The notes under the pieces were generated by a model. That model made no database searches. It was not told the origin of the DNA and was given only the letters and a program-made list of their open reading frames with translations. A program made the position numbers and the translations under genes. 41,202 bases of DNA from JACDAN01 sp035707105 (GTDB taxonomy: Bacteria > Actinomycetota > Thermoleophilia > Gaiellales > Gaiellaceae). The DNA lies in the NCBI GenBank assembly GCA_035707105.1, contig DASSUI010000075.1, positions 1 to 41,202 of the forward strand, read 5' to 3'. This document shows positions 7,479-15,430 of this stretch, in pieces. Positions within the stretch are counted from its first letter, which is position 1. Each line of letters starts with the position of its first letter.

Positions 7479-7542
7479 GGGGCCTCCTCGGATAGAACGC
7501 GCTAATGGGTGAGATTAGCGGTTCCAATTCTAAGGAGGCCCC
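7479..7542 (+). promoter_or_regulatory. Nested RNA fold sequestering the RBS of the sulfate-transport operon
   Basis: The gap between the exporter and the sulfate-binding protein holds two nested inverted repeats. The outer 10-bp stem pairs GGGGCCTCCT (7479-7488) with AGGAGGCCCC (7533-7542). The second arm contains most of the Shine-Dalgarno AAGGAGG (7532-7538) and ends right before the GTG at 7543. Inside, CGCTAAT (7500-7506) and ATTAGCG (7514-7520) form a 7-bp stem with a 7-base loop. The outer stem would hide the ribosome-binding site. The inner palindrome could instead be a DNA operator. No known riboswitch class was recognised. Confidence 0.6.
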
Positions 7543-8538
7543 GTGCTTCGTATTGTTGCAGCGTGCTTCGCGCTGGCGTCGCTCGTCGCCGGCTGCGGCG
7601 GAACATCTGAGGACTCGGCCGAGGCGGGTGGCGGCGGCGGCAAGCTGACCCTCGTCGCCTACTCGACCCCGCGCGAGGTCTACGCGCAGCTGACCAGGGA
7701 CTTCGCGAAGACCCCGCAGGGCAAGGGCGTCAGCTTCGACGAGTCCTACGGAAGCTCGGGCGAGCAGAGCCGCGCGGTGGAGTCGGGATTGGCCGCCGAC
7801 GTCGTCGCGTTCTCGCTCGCCCCGGACGTCGACCGTCTCGTCGAGGCCGGAATCGTGGCCGACGGCTGGGCCGCCGACGACCACGAAGGGATGGTCACGA
7901 ACTCGGTGGTCGTCTTCGCAGTCCGGAAGGGCAACCCGAAGGGGATCCGGACCTGGGACGACCTCGTCGAGGACGGGGTCGAGGTCATCGAGCCGAATCC
8001 CTTCACCTCCGGCGGCGCGCGCTGGAACGTGATGGCCGCCTACGGCGCCCAGCGGCAGCAGGGGAAGACGCATGAGCAGGCCATCGGGTACCTCCGCGAG
8101 CTCTTCGAGCACGTCTCCGTGCAGGACAAGAGCGCCCGCGAGTCGCTCCAGACGTTCACCGGCGGAAAGGGAGACGTCCTGCTCGCCTACGAGAACGAGG
8201 CGATCCTCGCGAAGGAGAAGGGCGAGGACCTAGAGTACGTGGTCCCGCCGCAGACGATCCTGATCGAGAACCCCGTTGCGGTGACGAAGGACGCGCCCGA
8301 CTCGGCGGCGGCGTTCCTCGAGTACATCCGCTCTGACGAGGCGCAGCGCGTGTTCGCGAAGGCCGGCTACCGGCCCGTGAACGAGGCGGCCGCCGCCGAG
8401 TTCCGTTTCCCGAGGCCGCCGGGCCTCTTCACGATCGAGGACGTCGGCGGCTGGGACGAGGTCCAGGAGCGCTTCTTCGACCGCGAGGACGGGATCATGG
8501 CCGCGATCCAGCGAGAGGTCGGTGCGGCCCTTGACTAG
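7543..8538 (+). CDS. sbp: Sulfate/thiosulfate-binding lipoprotein of ABC transporter
   Basis: 331 residues. A lipoprotein signal ends at LVAGC (lipid Cys18), followed by a Gly-rich linker and a type II periplasmic-binding fold. Family segments include YSTPREVYAQL, SYGSSGEQSRAV (sulfate-contacting loop), ADVVAFSL, PNPFTSGGARWNVMAAYG and LLAYENEAILA. It captures extracellular sulfate or thiosulfate and delivers it to CysTW. The start is the GTG at 7543 with a strong Shine-Dalgarno (AAGGAGG) 4 bases upstream, itself inside a predicted stem. The 3' end overlaps the first permease gene by 17 bases. Confidence 0.93.
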   Translation: MLRIVAACFALASLVAGCGGTSEDSAEAGGGGGKLTLVAYSTPREVYAQLTRDFAKTPQGKGVSFDESYGSSGEQSRAVESGLAADVVAFSLAPDVDRLVEAGIVADGWAADDHEGMVTNSVVVFAVRKGNPKGIRTWDDLVEDGVEVIEPNPFTSGGARWNVMAAYGAQRQQGKTHEQAIGYLRELFEHVSVQDKSARESLQTFTGGKGDVLLAYENEAILAKEKGEDLEYVVPPQTILIENPVAVTKDAPDSAAAFLEYIRSDEAQRVFAKAGYRPVNEAAAAEFRFPRPPGLFTIEDVGGWDEVQERFFDREDGIMAAIQREVGAALD

Positions 8539-9343
8539 CGTCGCCCTCCCCGCGGCGAGGCGCCGGCGGGAGGCGTCGCTGTCGCTCGGGATCACGACGG
8601 GCTATCTGAGCGTGATCGTCCTCGTGCCGCTCGCTGCGCTCGTCCTTCGCTCGACCGAGGACGGTGCGGCGGCCTTCCTCGACGCCGTCACGGACCCCCA
8701 GGCGGTCGCCGCCCTGAAGCTGACCTTCCTCGTCTCGCTCGCCGTGGTGCTGGTCAACGCGGTGGCCGGGACGGCGATCGCGTGGGTCCTCGTCCGAGAC
8801 TCCTTCCGGGGCAAGAGCGTCGTCAACGCGCTGATCGACCTGCCGTTCGCGCTGCCGACCATCGTGGCCGGGCTGACGCTCCTGGCCCTGTACGGGCCGC
8901 GGAGCCCGATCGGCGTCAACGTCGCCTACACGACGGCGGCGCTCGTGCTCGCGCTGCTGTTCGTGACCCTGCCGTTCGTCGTCCGCACGGTGCAGCCGGT
9001 GCTGCTCGAGCTCGACCGCGACATGGAGGAGGCCGCGCAGTCCCTCGGCGCCACGTCGCTCCAGACGTTCAGGCGGGTGGTCTTCCCGAACCTCTTCCCC
9101 GCGATCCTGTCCGGGACCGCGCTCGGCTTCGCCCGCTCGCTCGGCGAGTTCGGCTCGGTGGTGCTGATCTCGGGCAACCAGCCGTTCAGGACCGAGGTCG
9201 CGTCCGTCTACATCTTCGGCCAGATCGAGAGCGACAACGTCACCGGGGCGGCCGCCGTCTCGGTCGTCCTCCTCGCGGCGTCGCTCGCCGTCCTGCTCGG
9301 GATCGGCGCCGTCCGCCGCTGGGCCACGAGGCACGATGGCTAG
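8522..9343 (+). CDS. cysT: Sulfate ABC transporter permease CysT/CysU
   Basis: 273 residues with six predicted membrane segments. The binding-protein-dependent permease loop (EAA-type) reads MEEAAQSLGATSLQTFRRVVFPNL at the typical place before the last two helices. The pattern DLPFALPTIVAGLTLLALYG and the late LGEFGSVVLISGN are characteristic of CysT. It forms the membrane channel with CysW. The start is the GTG at 8522, overlapping the binding-protein gene; the 3' end overlaps cysW by 8 bases. Confidence 0.92.
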   Translation: MRPLTSVALPAARRRREASLSLGITTGYLSVIVLVPLAALVLRSTEDGAAAFLDAVTDPQAVAALKLTFLVSLAVVLVNAVAGTAIAWVLVRDSFRGKSVVNALIDLPFALPTIVAGLTLLALYGPRSPIGVNVAYTTAALVLALLFVTLPFVVRTVQPVLLELDRDMEEAAQSLGATSLQTFRRVVFPNLFPAILSGTALGFARSLGEFGSVVLISGNQPFRTEVASVYIFGQIESDNVTGAAAVSVVLLAASLAVLLGIGAVRRWATRHDG

Positions 9344-10121
9344 GTACGCCCTCCGACTAGCTGCGCTCGGTTACCTCGGCGCGCTGCTCGTCGTCCCGGT
9401 CGGCCTGGTCGTGCACCGCGCGTTCGCGGACGGCGTCGACGCGTTCGTCGCCGCCGTCACGACGCCGGAGGCGCTTCACGCGCTCTGGCTCACGGTCCTG
9501 ATCGCGCTGATCGCGGTTCCGGCCAACACCGTCTTCGGGATCTTCTGCGCGCTCGCGATCGTCAGACGGAGGTTCCCCGGCCACGGGCTCGTGAACAGCG
9601 TCGTGGACCTGCCGCTGGCGCTGTCGCCCGTCGTCGTCGGGCTCGCGCTCGTCCTCGTCTACGGGCGCAACGGCTGGTGGGGCGGCTGGCTGATCGACAG
9701 CGGCTTCCAGGTGATCTACGCGCTGCCCGGCATGGTGCTCGCGACGATCTTCGTCTCGTTGCCGTTCGTCGTCCGGGAAGTGGTGCCCGTGCTCCGCGAG
9801 ATCGGCGACGAGCAGGAGGAGGCGTCGGCCACGCTCGGCGCGTCGTCGTGGCAGACCTTCTGGCGCGTCACGCTGCCGGCGATCCGCTGGGGCGTCGCCT
9901 ACGGCGTGGTGCTGACGACCGCGCGGGCGCTCGGCGAGTTCGGCGCGGTCAGCGTCGTCTCGGGCCGGATCGCCGGCCGCACGGAGACGATGACGTTGCA
10001 CGTCGAGGAGCGGTTCCAGTCGTTCGACGTGACCGGTGCGTACGCCGCGTCCGTCGTGCTCTCGCTGCTCGCCGTGGCGACGCTGCTCGCGATGACGCTC
10101 CTGCGGAGAGAGGAGGCCTGA
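9336..10121 (+). CDS. cysW: Sulfate ABC transporter permease CysW
   Basis: 261 residues, a second six-helix permease related to CysT. It contains DLPLALSPVVVGLALVLVYG, the coupling loop EEASATLGASSWQTFWRVTLP and the late ALGEFGAVSVVSG. It pairs with CysT and CysA. The ATG at 9336 overlaps the cysT end, and its stop shares one base with the cysA ATG (TGATG), so the two are translationally coupled. Confidence 0.92.
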   Translation: MARYALRLAALGYLGALLVVPVGLVVHRAFADGVDAFVAAVTTPEALHALWLTVLIALIAVPANTVFGIFCALAIVRRRFPGHGLVNSVVDLPLALSPVVVGLALVLVYGRNGWWGGWLIDSGFQVIYALPGMVLATIFVSLPFVVREVVPVLREIGDEQEEASATLGASSWQTFWRVTLPAIRWGVAYGVVLTTARALGEFGAVSVVSGRIAGRTETMTLHVEERFQSFDVTGAYAASVVLSLLAVATLLAMTLLRREEA

Positions 10122-11062
10122 TGGCCATCGAGGCCCGGAACGTGACGAAGCGGTTCGGCGACTTCTGCGCCCTCGACGACGTCTCGGTCGAGGTCGGGAG
10201 CGGCTCGCTGACGGCGCTCCTCGGGCCGAGCGGCAGCGGGAAGTCCACGCTGCTTCGCGTGATCGCCGGCCTCGAGGAGCCCGACGCCGGCGAGGTCTTC
10301 ATCTCCGGCGAGGACGCGACCGGCGTCGCGCCCCAGAAGCGCGGGGTCGGCTTCGTCTTCCAGCACTACGCGGCGTTCAAGCACATGACCGTCTGGGACA
10401 ACGTCGCGTTCGGGCTGATGATCCGGAAGCGCCCGAAGGGCGAGACCCGGCAGCGCGTCGCGGAACTCCTCGAGCTCGTGCAGCTCAACGGCCTCGCGGA
10501 GCGCTATCCCGCGCAGCTCTCCGGCGGGCAACGCCAGCGCATGGCGCTCGCCCGCGCGCTCGCCGTCGAACCGAAGGTGCTCCTCCTCGACGAGCCGTTC
10601 GGCGCGCTCGACGCTCGGGTCCGCAAGGAGCTTCGCGCCTGGCTCAGGCGCCTGCACGAGGAGGTGCACGTCACCACGATCTTCGTCACGCACGACCAGG
10701 AGGAGGCGATGGAGCTCTCCGACCAGATCGTCCTCATGAACGAGGGCCGGGTCGAACAGGTCGCGGGTCCGCGCGACCTCTACGAGCGGCCGGCGAACGA
10801 CTTCGTCATGAGCTTCATCGGCCCGGTCAGCCGCTTCGGGGACGCGCTCGTCCGACCGCACGATCTCGAGGTGCGGCGGGAGCGGAACGGCTCCTCCGAG
10901 CGCGCGACGGTCGAGCGCGTGGCGCACCTCGGCTTCGAGGTGCGAGCGGACCTGCTGCTCGAGGACGGGCGGGAGGTGTGGGTGCAGCTGACGAAGGCGG
11001 AGGCGGAGCGCCTCGACCTCGAGCGAGGCACGCGGGTCTTCGTGGCGACGCGCGCGTCGTAG
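10121..11062 (+). CDS. cysA: Sulfate ABC transporter ATP-binding protein CysA
   Basis: 313 residues. The ATPase domain has Walker A GPSGSGKST, Q-loop VFQHYAAF, signature LSGGQRQRMALARAL, Walker B VLLLDEPFGALD and H-switch FVTHDQEEAME. The D-loop and the EVAGPRDLYERP-like segment lead into a short C-terminal TOBE-type domain (from about residue 235), as usual for CysA. It energises the CysTW channel. The ATG at 10121 overlaps the cysW stop. It is the last gene of the sulfur operon, before a strong hairpin terminator. Confidence 0.94.
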   Translation: MAIEARNVTKRFGDFCALDDVSVEVGSGSLTALLGPSGSGKSTLLRVIAGLEEPDAGEVFISGEDATGVAPQKRGVGFVFQHYAAFKHMTVWDNVAFGLMIRKRPKGETRQRVAELLELVQLNGLAERYPAQLSGGQRQRMALARALAVEPKVLLLDEPFGALDARVRKELRAWLRRLHEEVHVTTIFVTHDQEEAMELSDQIVLMNEGRVEQVAGPRDLYERPANDFVMSFIGPVSRFGDALVRPHDLEVRRERNGSSERATVERVAHLGFEVRADLLLEDGREVWVQLTKAEAERLDLERGTRVFVATRAS

Positions 11063-11173
11063 AGATTCCTCGTTTTCGGCGCTCCCGCCTTCAGAGCCGA
11101 AGGGGGAAAGTGAGGACACTTCTTCGGTGTACGAAGGCGATCGCAGTTCGGCCTGTAGCGATCTCGATGGGAG

Positions 11174-11198
11174 GAGCGCCGGCCGACCGCCGGCGCTC
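11174..11198. terminator. Hairpin terminator between convergent cysA and minus-strand gene
   Basis: GAGCGCCGGC (11174-11183) and GCCGGCGCTC (11189-11198) form a perfect 10-bp GC-rich stem with a 5-base loop. It lies 112 bases after cysA and 7 bases before the end of the convergent gene, so it can serve both strands. There is no clear T-tract, as is common in high-GC actinobacteria. The rest of the 11063-11173 gap shows nothing recognisable. Confidence 0.7.
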
Positions 11199-11205
11199 TC
11201 CGCGT

Positions 11206-12960
11206 CTAGAGCGTCAGGAACGGCAGGAACGTCGTCATGTCGACGACGGCGACGGCCGGCAGCTGGTCGTCGGCGCAGCGCAGGTCCTTCAGCTGGTCGT
11301 TCAGCGGCCGCGTGAACCAGCGCTCGAAGAGCTGTCGCCGCGAGATCTCCTTCAGGGCGGCCACGACGGAGTTGCGGGCGATCCCGAGAGGGAAGGCGCC
11401 GAGCGGCATCGTCTCGTCCTCGGCCCTGACCTCGTAGACGCCGTCGGCGGTCCGGATCTTGACCTTCTTGCCGGCGGGCAGGTCGAACACCTGCGGCGGC
11501 GCCAGGGAGCCGATCGCGAGCCCCTTCCGGCGGTCGCCCAGCCACCACGCATGCGGCTTGACCTGCACCATCCGGGCCGGCTGGTCGGCGAAGTTCTCGT
11601 GGTACTCCGAGATCTGCTCGCTCGTCGGGCTCGGCGCGCGGAACCGCCGGCCCATGCGCTGCTGGCGCAGCTCGTCGGCGATGACCTCGCGCGCGAGCGC
11701 CTGGTTCGCGCCCGCCCGGGCGAGCGCCCGGCGGTACGCCGCCCGGCTCCCTCGAAAGCGGGTGCGGATGATCGCGCGCTCGGCGGCGAGCACGTCAGCC
11801 CCCTCGACCTCGACGAGCCCGGCGAGCACCGCCTGCGAGTACGCGGCGGAGAACGCGACGCCGCCGTCGCGAATCACGCGGGCCAGCCGGCGGACGTTGC
11901 CGTACGTGATCGGGTGGCCGCCGACCTCGCACCGAACGCCCCGCGGAAGCGTGATCTGTCCCTGCGTCAGCGTCTTGTCGAAGTCCGGCCCGGCCGCTTG
12001 CGGACCGTCGCAGAGGCGGGGATCCCGGGCCCAGAGCCAGACGCACGCGCCGACCTCCTTGTCCGGGTCCGCCTGGGTGGTGTTCCGTGCCTGCCACCCC
12101 CAGGACCACACCGTCCCGATCTCCGTCTCGCGCGCGACCTGCTTCGCGGCGAGCGCCTGGAGCTTCACGTGCTCGAACCAGGCGATCGGCGGCATCGTCC
12201 CGCGGTTCGACGCCTGGAAGCCGAGCATGAGCCCGATCCGCCTGGACGGGATGCCGATGTCCGTGAAGGCGCGCACGGACTCCCGGAACCGGTTCCTGAG
12301 CGTCCGGCTCCCGGCGGCCGGGCCCTGTCGGTGGATCAGCCGTCCGGTGAAGTAGACCTCCTGCACGAGGTCGGCATAGTGGGACGTCTCCCGCCACCAG
12401 TTCGCCGCGTCGCCGCCCGTGTACGGGCGGCTCGAGATGAGGATGAACGGCCGCGCGCCGAGTTCGTGCAGCGTCTTCGCGAAGACGAGCACGTTGTGCC
12501 TGTACTGCGCGTTGTTCGACGTCCACGGGGTCGTCGTCGAGGCACCGAAGAGCTCGTTGAGCGCCATCCACGGCCTCGGGCAGTCGGCGGAGGCGACAGC
12601 CCGGTAGAAGATCCGGTGCGCCCAGTCGACCGTCTCCTGCTCGGTCGTCGGCTTCGCCGGGGTGCCGGCCCGGCTGTTGAGGTAGAGGTCGAAGTAGACC
12701 GTTTTCGCGCCGGCCGAGCGCAGCCGCGGCGGGTAGATGAAGTTCGAGGCGGCCGCGATGATCCCCGGCCGTCCGAACCGGTACCAGAAGGGCACGGAGC
12801 CGTCAGCGAAGTCGACCCACGCCGTCGTCGACGCCCCGCGCTCGGGCAGACCGCAGGCGTCCGCCGCCCGCGCCTGCTGTGCGGTTCCGGCAAAGAGCGC
12901 GATCGCCAGGACCCCGGCGAGGAGCAGTCGCCTCACGGCGCGAAATGGTAGCCAGCGCAT
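11206..12960 (-). CDS. Secreted protein of unknown function, TIM-barrel-like N-part and SurA-like C-part
   Basis: 584 residues from the ATG at 12960; the frame could begin 9 codons earlier, but this Met directly precedes the signal peptide (RAVRRLLLAGVLAIALFAG, cleavage near ARA-AD). Roughly residues 35-320 alternate strands and helices in a TIM-barrel-like manner, with WMALNELFG resembling the Asn-Glu motif of clan A glycosidases. The C-terminal part (about 370-500) has the helical character of SurA-type chaperone domains (for example EVIADELRQQRM). Four or more cysteines suggest disulfides. No family was recognised with confidence, so both likenesses are tentative. It converges on cysA and diverges from the FlgD-Ig/propeller pair. 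Confidence 0.75.
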   Translation of the reverse strand: MRWLPFRAVRRLLLAGVLAIALFAGTAQQARAADACGLPERGASTTAWVDFADGSVPFWYRFGRPGIIAAASNFIYPPRLRSAGAKTVYFDLYLNSRAGTPAKPTTEQETVDWAHRIFYRAVASADCPRPWMALNELFGASTTTPWTSNNAQYRHNVLVFAKTLHELGARPFILISSRPYTGGDAANWWRETSHYADLVQEVYFTGRLIHRQGPAAGSRTLRNRFRESVRAFTDIGIPSRRIGLMLGFQASNRGTMPPIAWFEHVKLQALAAKQVARETEIGTVWSWGWQARNTTQADPDKEVGACVWLWARDPRLCDGPQAAGPDFDKTLTQGQITLPRGVRCEVGGHPITYGNVRRLARVIRDGGVAFSAAYSQAVLAGLVEVEGADVLAAERAIIRTRFRGSRAAYRRALARAGANQALAREVIADELRQQRMGRRFRAPSPTSEQISEYHENFADQPARMVQVKPHAWWLGDRRKGLAIGSLAPPQVFDLPAGKKVKIRTADGVYEVRAEDETMPLGAFPLGIARNSVVAALKEISRRQLFERWFTRPLNDQLKDLRCADDQLPAVAVVDMTTFLPFLTL

Positions 12961-13017
12961 GTAAAGCGACGTTCGGCGCCGCGTCACCTCACCGGCGGGA
13001 CATCTGGAGGCCCTCTC

Positions 13018-13023
13018 TACACT
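13018..13023 (+). promoter_or_regulatory. -10 box for a probable leaderless transcript
   Basis: TACACT lies 8 bases before the GTG at 13032, and no Shine-Dalgarno is present. The same arrangement is seen before the genes starting at 20951, 33703 and 36688. No convincing -35 is visible. Confidence 0.45.
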
Positions 13024-13031
13024 CGGCGGGC

Positions 13032-13946
13032 GTGGCCCGGCACCTCCGAACGATCCTCGTTCTGCTCCTGCTTGCCGCGACGGCGGCCGCGTTCGTCGTC
13101 ACGGAGCAGCTGAAGCTCGAGCCCGACCCGATCGCCCGTCCCAGGATCACTCCGACCTTCTCGCCCGTCTGCCGGTGCGAGACCCAGACGGCTCAGATCG
13201 CGTTCCGGCTCCGGCAGCCGGATCGCCTGACGCTGACGATCGAGGATCAGCAGGGCCGGGTCGTCCGCACGCTGCTCCGGAACGCCGGCTTCGGCCGCGG
13301 GAACCACGCCTTTGGGTGGGACGGGCGGGACGACCGGGGCCGGGTCGTGCCCGAGGGGCGGTACCGGCCGCGGATCGAGCTCGACAAGCTCGACCGCGCG
13401 ATCGAGTTCCCGCGGGTGATCCACGTCGACACGACCCCCGCGCGGATCGAGATCACGCGCCTTGCGCCGCGCGTCGTTTCCCCCGACGGCGACGGCCGGG
13501 CCGACACGATCACGATGCGCTTCCGGGCCTCCGAGCCGATTCACGCGTTACTCCTGGTCGGCGACCGGCGGGAGGGCAAGACGGCCTTGCGGCGCACCGG
13601 CGCGATCGTCTGGTCTCCGAAGGGCCGGAGGCGCGGGTCGTACCGCCTCTCCGTCGCGGCGCTCGACCAGGCCGGCAACCGCACCCGGCCGACCGGGCCG
13701 TTCGACGTCCGGATCCGCTACGTCGACATCGCGGCCGAGGTCATCCGCGCCCGGCCGCGCGCCGGCTTCTCCGTGCGAGTCTCGACGGACGCACGCCGCT
13801 ACGCGTGGCGGCTTGGACGCCGTCGCGGCTCGGCGCGCGTGCGGATCCTGCGGCTCCGCGCTCCCGCCCAGCCCGGCCGCTACTCGCTCGTCGTCGAGGT
13901 CTCGGGACGGCGTGACACGGCCCTCGTGGTGGTCCGGCGGCCATGA
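13032..13946 (+). CDS. Membrane-anchored/secreted FlgD-Ig-like domain protein
   Basis: 304 residues from the GTG at 13032. The N-terminus is a signal peptide or anchor (ILVLLLLAATAAAFVV). Residues of about 45-130 form a FlgD-type Ig-like domain with the hallmark WDGRDDRGRVVPEGRYR. A second Ig-like region follows with SPDGDGRADTITMRF and a WSPKGRRRGSYRLSVAALDQAGNR segment. The rest is beta-rich and basic. Such domains are usually surface-display or adhesion modules. The stop overlaps the beta-propeller start by 4 bases (ATGA), so the two are probably made together. The partner is unknown. Confidence 0.8.
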   Translation: MARHLRTILVLLLLAATAAAFVVTEQLKLEPDPIARPRITPTFSPVCRCETQTAQIAFRLRQPDRLTLTIEDQQGRVVRTLLRNAGFGRGNHAFGWDGRDDRGRVVPEGRYRPRIELDKLDRAIEFPRVIHVDTTPARIEITRLAPRVVSPDGDGRADTITMRFRASEPIHALLLVGDRREGKTALRRTGAIVWSPKGRRRGSYRLSVAALDQAGNRTRPTGPFDVRIRYVDIAAEVIRARPRAGFSVRVSTDARRYAWRLGRRRGSARVRILRLRAPAQPGRYSLVVEVSGRRDTALVVVRRP

Positions 13947-15430
13947 CCCGGAACCGCTTCTTCGCGCTGGCCGGCATCGCGGTCGCCACGGTCGTGCCGG
14001 GGTTCCTGGCGGGCGTCTGGCTCCACGAGGAGGGAACGATCGAGTACAAGCGCGGCTCGTCGACGGAGGAGTTCGTCACGACCCAGACGGCGAAGGCGCC
14101 GGAGGCCCCGCGGCCGCGAAAGGTCGTGCTGCGCCTGCCCTGGCCGACGTACGGCCTCCGCGTCCAGCGCACGCACACGGCCGCGGACTTCCACCTGCGC
14201 CCGCCCTTCCGCCTCCGATGGACGTTCAAGGCAGGGCACGTGCTCGAGTTCCCGCCCTCGATCGCGTATGGGCGGCTCTACCTCGCACAGCAGCGCGGCC
14301 GGTTCTTCGCGTTCCACCATAGGACCGGGAACATCGTGTGGCAGCGCCGCTTCGACCACTGCTCCGCGGCGTCGCCCACCATTGCCTACCGCGTCGTCTA
14401 CCACGCGTGGATGCAGCCGCTCCCCTGCAACCGCTACCCGCGCAACCAGCCCGGGATGATCACGGCGATGGCGGCCAGGACGGGGAAGATCGTCTGGCGC
14501 TACCGGGCCGGCGTCTTCGAGTCGTCGCCGCTCGTCGTCGGGAAGACGCTGTACGCGGGGTCGTGGGACCACCGGCTCCACGCGATCAACATCTACACCG
14601 GCAAGGTCCGCTGGGCGTTCAAGGCCGACGCCGAGGTCAACAGCTCGCCGGCCTTCGCGAACGGGAAGATCTACTTCGGCACCGACGGCGGCTCCGTCTA
14701 CGCGCTCGACGCGCGGACCGGCAGGCTCCGCTGGCGCTCGCGGGCGCTCGCGCGCTTCGGTCGCCGGGAGTACTTCTACGCCACGCCCACCGTCGCCTAC
14801 GGGCGCGTCTTCATCGGCAACACGGACGGCACGCTCTACGCCTTCGGCGCCTCGAGCGGCCGGATCCTCTGGGCGCAGCGGGCGGGCACGTACATCTACA
14901 CGGCGGCGGCGGTCTGGCGGAGGCGCGTCTTCGTCGGGACGTACGACGGCTGGTTCATGGCCTTCGACGCCGCGACCGGCGACCGCCTCTGGCGCTTCCG
15001 GGCGTCGTCCGCGATCCACGGGGCGCCGAGCGTGATCGACGGGCTCGTCTACTTTGCCGCCTGCCCGCGCTGCGCGCGCCGCGCGTCGCGGTTCGCCCTC
15101 CAGGGGGACCGCGGCACGTACGCCCTCGACGCGCGCACGGGGAAGCTCGTATGGCGTTGGCCGGACGGCGTGTTCAGCCCTGCCGTGGCCGACAGCCAGC
15201 ACCTCTACATCGTCGGCCGCTCGCGCGTCTTCAGCTTCGCGCCGAAGCGTCGTCACGCTCGGCGTAAGCAAGCAAGAAAGCAACGAGCACGGCGGTCAAA
15301 GGCCAGATCAAGTACGAGTTCTGGAAGACGCGGCCAAGGTAGAGCAGCCCGAAGATCGACACGGCAAAGCTCGCGGCCCCGATCCACAGCCGCCCGGACC
15401 GCCACTGGTTCCACAACAACCATGCCGTGA
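13943..15430 (+). CDS. PQQ-type beta-propeller repeat protein (BamB-like), membrane-anchored
   Basis: 495 residues to the in-frame stop. An N-terminal TM/signal (FFALAGIAVATVVPGFLAGVW) is followed by about seven propeller blades of the PQQ-repeat type. Examples are GRLYLAQQRGRFFAFHHRTG, LYAGSWDHRLHAINIYTGKV, IYFGTDGGSVYALDARTG, VFIGNTDGTLYAFGASSG and FVGTYDGWFMAFDAATGD. Recognisable protein ends near base 15245. The last 60 or so residues are a Lys/Arg/Ser-rich tail lying opposite the coding region of the minus-strand membrane protein. It is either an extracellular scaffold or an outer-surface assembly protein. There is no evidence that it binds PQQ as a cofactor. Confidence 0.82.
   Translation: MTRNRFFALAGIAVATVVPGFLAGVWLHEEGTIEYKRGSSTEEFVTTQTAKAPEAPRPRKVVLRLPWPTYGLRVQRTHTAADFHLRPPFRLRWTFKAGHVLEFPPSIAYGRLYLAQQRGRFFAFHHRTGNIVWQRRFDHCSAASPTIAYRVVYHAWMQPLPCNRYPRNQPGMITAMAARTGKIVWRYRAGVFESSPLVVGKTLYAGSWDHRLHAINIYTGKVRWAFKADAEVNSSPAFANGKIYFGTDGGSVYALDARTGRLRWRSRALARFGRREYFYATPTVAYGRVFIGNTDGTLYAFGASSGRILWAQRAGTYIYTAAAVWRRRVFVGTYDGWFMAFDAATGDRLWRFRASSAIHGAPSVIDGLVYFAACPRCARRASRFALQGDRGTYALDARTGKLVWRWPDGVFSPAVADSQHLYIVGRSRVFSFAPKRRHARRKQARKQRARRSKARSSTSSGRRGQGRAARRSTRQSSRPRSTAARTATGSTTTMP

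Noticed and set aside
9899..11548. 549-residue minus-strand frame opposite cysA
   Set aside because: CysA has all ABC ATPase motifs on the plus strand; the opposite frame has none.
10978..12951. Long plus-strand open frame opposite the secreted protein
   Set aside because: Arg/Pro/Ala-rich, low-complexity translation with no family motif. It is a high-GC shadow of the minus-strand gene, which has a signal peptide and protein-like composition.
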